Shown here: piece by piece, positions 5,300 to 8,413 of the stretch
Layout of the letters: every line of letters starts with the position of its first letter
How positions within the stretch are numbered: the first letter of the stretch is position 1
Assembly: GCA_002327405.1 (NCBI GenBank)
Contig: DCVO01000149.1
Location: 1-8,413, forward strand
Length of the DNA: 8,413 nt
Origin: Thiobacillus sp. UBA2186
Lineage (GTDB): Bacteria > Pseudomonadota > Gammaproteobacteria > Burkholderiales > Thiobacillaceae
Reading direction: 5' to 3'
The notes under the pieces: generated by a model
Seen by the model: only the letters and a program-made list of their open reading frames with translations
The model's database searches: none
Told to the model about the DNA's origin: nothing
Made by a program: the position numbers and the translations under genes

Positions 5300-6157
5300 A
5301 TGACTGCCCAAATTCTTGACGGCAAAGCCTTATCCGAACGCATCGTAGACGAACTCAGGCAGCGCGTGGATGCGCTGGTCGCTTCCGGCAGGCGCGCGCC
5401 CGCGCTGGCGGTGATCCTGGTCGGCGACGATCCCGCCTCTTCAATCTATGTGCGCAACAAGAAACGCGCCTGCGAGCGTGCCGACGTGCGCTCGGTGTCG
5501 CACGACCTGCCGGCTTCCACGACCCAGGCGGAACTGCTGGCCCTGATCGACAGGCTCAACGACGACCCGGAAGTGGACGGCATCCTGGTGCAGATGCCGC
5601 TGCCGCAGCAGATCGACCCGGAAACGGTGATCGAGCGCATCCATCCCGATAAAGACGTCGACGGCTTCCACCCCTACAACATCGGCCGCCTGGCGGTGCG
5701 CATGCCGACCTTGCGTTCCTGCACGCCCATGGGCGTGATGACGCTGCTGAAAACCGTGCACAGCGACATGCGCGGCATGAACGCGCTGGTGGTGGGCGCC
5801 TCCAACCACGTGGGCCGGCCCATGGGCCTGGAACTGCTGATGGAAGGCTGCACCGTGACCACGGCCAACAGCCAGACCAGAAATCTTCCCGTGCTGGCGC
5901 TGCAGGCCGACATCGTGGTGGTGGCGGTGGGCCGGCCCAACCTGGTCAAGGGCGAATGGATCAAGGAAGGCGCCACCGTGGCGGACGTCGGCATCAACCG
6001 CCTGCCGGACGGACGCATCTGCGGCGATGTGGAATATGCCGTCGCCGCCGAGCGTGCGGCCTGGATCACCCCGGTGCCGGGCGGCGTGGGGCCGATGACC
6101 GTGGCCTCATTGCTGCAGAACACCCTGCAGGCTTACGAAATCCACAGCAAAGTCTGA
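5300..6157 (+). CDS. folD: Bifunctional methylenetetrahydrofolate dehydrogenase / cyclohydrolase FolD
   Basis: This 285-residue cytoplasmic enzyme interconverts 5,10-methylene-THF, 5,10-methenyl-THF and 10-formyl-THF using NADP, supplying one-carbon units for purine and formyl-Met synthesis. The family catalytic residues are all present: Y50, K54 (SSIYVRNKK), Q98 (GILVQMPLP) and D121 (DKDVDGFHP). The CTPMG segment (141-145), the nucleotide-binding loop GASNHVGRP (166-174) and the C-terminal TPVPGGVGPMT (257-267) are also conserved. The length matches the family. The ATG at 5300 is preferred because it gives the usual MTAQILDGKAL start. An in-frame ATG at 5288 adds four residues and has a weak AGG four bases upstream. 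The gene is divergent from the tRNA operon and convergent with cbbY. Confidence 0.97.
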   Translation: MTAQILDGKALSERIVDELRQRVDALVASGRRAPALAVILVGDDPASSIYVRNKKRACERADVRSVSHDLPASTTQAELLALIDRLNDDPEVDGILVQMPLPQQIDPETVIERIHPDKDVDGFHPYNIGRLAVRMPTLRSCTPMGVMTLLKTVHSDMRGMNALVVGASNHVGRPMGLELLMEGCTVTTANSQTRNLPVLALQADIVVVAVGRPNLVKGEWIKEGATVADVGINRLPDGRICGDVEYAVAAERAAWITPVPGGVGPMTVASLLQNTLQAYEIHSKV

Positions 6158-6195
6158 CGCTGAGGCGCCAAGACGCAAAACAATAAACAGGGAGG

Positions 6196-6254
6196 TTAAC
6201 AGGCTGTTGAAGAACTCTCCGGGAGCCCCGTGGAGTTCTTCAACAGCCTGTTAA
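6196..6254. repeat. Perfect 22-bp inverted repeat (cruciform) between folD and cbbY
   Basis: Bases 6196-6217 and 6233-6254 are perfect inverted copies, with the core CAGGCTGTTGAAGAACTC. The 15-nt middle can form a further CGGG/CCCG stem. A 10-bp outer repeat (AACAGGGAGG at 6186-6195, CCTCCCTGTT at 6315-6324) encloses it. T-rich sequence lies at 6279-6305. It sits between convergent genes and may serve as a two-way transcription stop. It could also be a mobile palindromic repeat, since the arms resemble termini of insertion sequences (from memory, unverified). Confidence 0.8.
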
Positions 6255-6358
6255 GGGAGGGAACGGGAGGAAAACCTGATTTTGTCTTTTTGTCTTCCTC
6301 TTTTACCTCCCCTTCCTCCCTGTTAAAAAAGGTTTTGCCTTTCCGCTGTGTCAGATTT

Positions 6359-7117
6359 TCAGCAGCGGTGCAAGATATTCAAACTTCCCAGCGTGACGTA
6401 GCCCTCGCCCTGCCAGGCGCCTGAGAGCGCGGTGGCGGGCGCGTCGGGTTCGCCCAGGTCGGTCAGCACCACGGCCGCGCCGGTGAAGTCGTGGTCGCTG
6501 GTGTAGTCGTTGACCGTAATGATGGTGGTCAAGCCGGCGCCGCGGCTTGCGCGGATGCCGTTTTCGGAATCCTCGAACGCCAGGCAGGCCTCCGGCCTGA
6601 GCTTCATCTGCTCCATCGCCCAGACATAGATGTCCGGCGCGGGCTTCTTGGCCGGCACGATGTCGCCGGCGGCGATGACTTCGAACCATTCGCTGCTGCC
6701 CTTGCCCAGGCTGTGTTCCAGCAGGGCGGTGACGTTTTCCGGGCTGGTGGTGGTGGCGACCGCCAGGCGGATGCCGGCGTCCATGGCTTCCAGCAAGAGG
6801 CGTTTGACGCCGGGGCGCATGGGCACGTTGCCCTCGGCCAGCATGGCAGTGTAGTGGCGGGTCTTGGCCTTGTGCAGTTCGGCCACCAGGTCGTCGAAAT
6901 CGGCGGGTTTCCGGTAATCCGGCCGGAAGGTGTCGACATAGTGTTTCATGCGCTCCTTGCCGCCGGCGACGGCGAGGAGCTTGCCGTAGAGGGGGACATC
7001 CCAGTCCCAGTCCAGCCCGAATTCGCGGAAGGCGGCATTGAAGGCAGGGCGGTGGCCGTCGCGCTCGGTATCGGCGAGGGTGCCGTCCACGTCAAAAAGC
7101 AGGGCTTGCAAAGACAT
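6359..7117 (-). CDS. cbbY: HAD-superfamily phosphatase CbbY (xylulose-1,5-bisphosphate phosphatase type)
   Basis: This 252-residue cytoplasmic HAD phosphatase has the nucleophile motif DVDGTLADTE (D9, D11), T/S motif ATTTS (121-125), lysine motif AKKPAPD (156-162) and acidic motif FEDSENG (181-187). The DTERDGHRPAFN signature after motif I and the LYGKLLAVAGGKER cap segment are typical of CbbY. CbbY removes xylulose-1,5-bisphosphate, an inhibitory by-product of Rubisco. The family also includes related sugar phosphatases, so the exact substrate is inferred. No Rubisco or other Calvin-cycle genes are in the window. The ATG at 7117 gives the standard short N-terminus before motif I, and no clear Shine-Dalgarno is visible. 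The gene is divergent from dksA and convergent with folD. Confidence 0.88.
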   Translation of the reverse strand: MSLQALLFDVDGTLADTERDGHRPAFNAAFREFGLDWDWDVPLYGKLLAVAGGKERMKHYVDTFRPDYRKPADFDDLVAELHKAKTRHYTAMLAEGNVPMRPGVKRLLLEAMDAGIRLAVATTTSPENVTALLEHSLGKGSSEWFEVIAAGDIVPAKKPAPDIYVWAMEQMKLRPEACLAFEDSENGIRASRGAGLTTIITVNDYTSDHDFTGAAVVLTDLGEPDAPATALSGAWQGEGYVTLGSLNILHRC

Positions 7118-7140
7118 GATTAGTCAAGATCAATAATGGG

Positions 7141-7170
7141 TTGCGGTTGGGGGGGTAAATCTGTTATTAA
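7141..7170 (+). promoter_or_regulatory. Possible sigma-70 promoter upstream of dksA
   Basis: TTGCGG (7141-7146) and TATTAA (7165-7170) are separated by 18 bp, each 4 of 6 to consensus. The spacer contains a run of seven G (7149-7155). This is the best candidate in the 90-bp cbbY-dksA gap, but it is a weak match. Confidence 0.35.
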
Positions 7171-7207
7171 GTCAGGTTTATTTTGTTCAGTTCAACCGGA
7201 AAAACAT

Positions 7208-7630
7208 ATGGCCACCGAACATTTGAAGCGCTTTGAACCCTACAAGGCCAAAAAGGGCGAGGAATACATGAATGCGAAGCAGCTCGCGCATTTTCGCAAA
7301 ATCCTCGAAGCCTGGAAAGCCGAGCTTTCCCAGGACATCGACACCACCATCCACTCCATGCAGGACGAGGCCACGGTGTTCGCCGACCCCAACGACCGGG
7401 CGACCCAGGAATCCGACATGGCCCTGGAACTCAGGAACCGCGACCGCGAGCGCAAGCTGATCAAGAAGATCGACGAGACCATCGCCAAGATCGACGCCGG
7501 CGACTACGGCTACTGCGAGTCCTGCGGCGTGGAAATCGGCATCGAGCGCCTGCAGGCGCGCCCTACCGCCAGCCTGTGCATCGACTGCAAGACGCTGGAA
7601 GAGATCAAGGAAAAGCAGGTCGCCAAATAA
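7208..7630 (+). CDS. dksA: RNA polymerase-binding transcription factor DksA
   Basis: This 140-residue protein binds the secondary channel of RNA polymerase and, with ppGpp, represses stable-RNA promoters and activates amino-acid biosynthesis promoters. The long coiled-coil (about 24-97) has the acidic tip DPNDRAT with D60 and D63, matching E. coli D71 and D74. The four-cysteine zinc finger is intact (C103, C106, C124, C127). The C-terminal helix EEIKEKQ is present. The frame is open from 7136, but the ATG at 7208 is chosen for its normal length and a GGA eight bases upstream. E. coli DksA is about 11 residues longer at the ends. It likely forms an operon with the small gene 18 bp downstream. 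Confidence 0.97.
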   Translation: MATEHLKRFEPYKAKKGEEYMNAKQLAHFRKILEAWKAELSQDIDTTIHSMQDEATVFADPNDRATQESDMALELRNRDRERKLIKKIDETIAKIDAGDYGYCESCGVEIGIERLQARPTASLCIDCKTLEEIKEKQVAK

Positions 7631-7648
7631 AATAAGTTGAGTACAGTG

Positions 7649-8089
7649 ATGAACGCGCCGCAAAAAGCGACCACCGACTTCGAGGCCAAGTACTGGGGCA
7701 TGCTCTACAACGTGCTGTCCTGGGAGCAGCTGACGGCCTTCTGGGGCAAGGTGGATCGCGGTGCCGGCTGGTATCTTTATGCCGTCGGCCAGGAGGTTCC
7801 CGAAGCGCCGGCCAGTGCAGCGGATGTCGAGCGCTTTGTCCATCGTGTCGACGAACTGCTGCGCAAGGAGCACGACGAGGACTACTGCGGCATCGTCTAT
7901 GCGGACGACCTGGACAAGCCCAGCTTCATCAAGATCTACGACCCGCACAATCTCGGCGTGTCCTGCGGCTCCAGCGGCCACCATATTTTCCCGGGCTGGA
8001 CCATGAGCCTTCAGGCCCCGGTCAATCTCAAGCCGGCCGTGGTGCCGAACAACCGCAAGCACTGGTGGTCCGCGCTGTTCGGGGAATAA
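7649..8089 (+). CDS. Conserved hypothetical protein downstream of dksA
   Basis: This 146-residue soluble protein has no signal peptide or membrane segment and no domain I can name. It is rich in aromatic residues near the N-terminus (YWGMLYNVLSWEQLTAFW, 15-32). It has a charged helix RVDELLRKEHDEDY (66-79), then CGIVYADDLDKPSFIKIYDP (80-99) and a CGSSGHH segment (106-112) that could bind metal, although this is only a guess. I recall similar proteins in other betaproteobacteria, always of unknown function. The ATG at 7649 is preferred over an in-frame TTG at 7637. The Shine-Dalgarno is weak, suggesting coupling to dksA 18 bp upstream. A strong terminator follows 20 bp after the stop. Confidence 0.85.
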   Translation: MNAPQKATTDFEAKYWGMLYNVLSWEQLTAFWGKVDRGAGWYLYAVGQEVPEAPASAADVERFVHRVDELLRKEHDEDYCGIVYADDLDKPSFIKIYDPHNLGVSCGSSGHHIFPGWTMSLQAPVNLKPAVVPNNRKHWWSALFGE

Positions 8090-8108
8090 ACAAGCCGCTT
8101 TCCAAGTG

Positions 8109-8136
8109 AAAACGCCCTGCAATGCAGGGCGTTTTT
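8109..8136. terminator. Bidirectional intrinsic terminator
   Basis: AAAACGCCCTGC (8109-8120) and GCAGGGCGTTTT (8124-8135) form a perfect 12-bp stem with a 3-nt loop. T5 follows on the plus strand and T4 on the minus strand. It ends the dksA operon on one side and pnp on the other. Confidence 0.92.
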
Positions 8137-8156
8137 GCTGGGTGCGGAAAGCGTAC

Positions 8157-8413
8157 TTACTCGGTCGCACCTTCGGGTGCGGGGGCGGCGGGGGCCTCTT
8201 CCTTCTTGGGCGGCTCGATCAGCGCCTTCATCGAGAGGCGCAGACGGCCTTTCTCGTCGGCTTCCAGCACTTTCACGCGCACCGGCTGGCCTTCCTTGAG
8301 GTGCTCGGCCACGGTGGCGATGCGCTCGTGCGCGATCTGGGAAATGTGCAGCAGGCCGTCGCGGCCGGGCAGGATGGTGACGAACGCACCGAAGTCCATC
8401 AGGCGCGCCACGC
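8157..8413 (-). CDS. pnp: Polynucleotide phosphorylase, C-terminal S1 domain (partial)
   Basis: The last 84 codons are visible and the gene continues beyond the window edge. The segment VARLMDFGAFVTILPGRDGLLHISQI through GRLRLSMKAL is the C-terminal S1 RNA-binding domain of PNPase, the 3'-to-5' phosphorolytic exoribonuclease of the RNA degradosome. A Pro/Ala/Glu-rich tail of about 20 residues follows, ending GATE. Other S1 proteins exist, but this S1 signature at the extreme C-terminus with a short acidic tail fits PNPase best. The shared bidirectional terminator lies 20 bp downstream. Confidence 0.92.
   Translation of the reverse strand, partial: VARLMDFGAFVTILPGRDGLLHISQIAHERIATVAEHLKEGQPVRVKVLEADEKGRLRLSMKALIEPPKKEEAPAAPAPEGATE

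Noticed and set aside
7187..8170. Minus-strand 327-codon frame opposite dksA and the hypothetical gene
   Set aside because: It is an antisense shadow rich in Val, Gly, His and Leu, and it runs through the terminator.

Overview
The window looks like chromosomal DNA of a GC-rich betaproteobacterium, possibly a Nitrosomonadales-type or other autotrophic lineage. This rests on the protein sequences of FolD, DksA, CbbY and PNPase, the tRNA-Pro/Arg/His cluster and the NtrC/sigma-54 style regulation. The genus cannot be named from the sequence alone.

Left part (1-1700). A 229-bp MITE-like element (32-260) has 22-bp terminal inverted repeats with one mismatch, an internal hairpin and a 30-bp unit repeated twice. 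It abuts a minus-strand two-gene operon. The first gene is a NasT-type ANTAR RNA-binding response regulator (733-1338). The second, joined by an ATGA overlap, is an unrecognised 159-residue protein (257-736). Upstream lie a perfect sigma-54 promoter (1455-1470), an NtrC-type palindrome (1525-1539) and, inside the predicted leader, an intrinsic-terminator hairpin on the coding strand (1370-1393). This layout (NtrC/sigma-54 promoter plus leader terminator plus ANTAR protein) resembles the Klebsiella nasF antitermination system, but here it controls the ANTAR gene itself. It is the most interesting part of the window.

Centre (1695-5230). A large membrane-anchored PAS-GAF-GGDEF-EAL protein for cyclic-di-GMP turnover (1695-4472, minus) has all catalytic motifs intact. 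After about 320 bp of non-coding DNA comes a minus-strand tRNA operon in the order tRNA-Pro(TGG), tRNA-Arg(TCT), tRNA-His(GTG). It has a good sigma-70 promoter at 5200-5229 and two strong AT-rich hairpins in the Arg-His spacer.

Right part (5230-8413). folD (plus) converges on cbbY (minus) across a 200-bp spacer holding a perfect 22-bp inverted repeat. cbbY is divergent from dksA (plus). dksA is followed 18 bp later by a conserved hypothetical gene, then by a bidirectional terminator, then by the convergent 3' end of pnp (minus), which runs off the window.

Functionally the window mixes housekeeping (one-carbon metabolism, tRNAs, stringent response, RNA decay, detoxification of a Rubisco by-product) with signalling (c-di-GMP, nitrogen-linked RNA antitermination). 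No CRISPR array, prophage or complete insertion sequence is seen.
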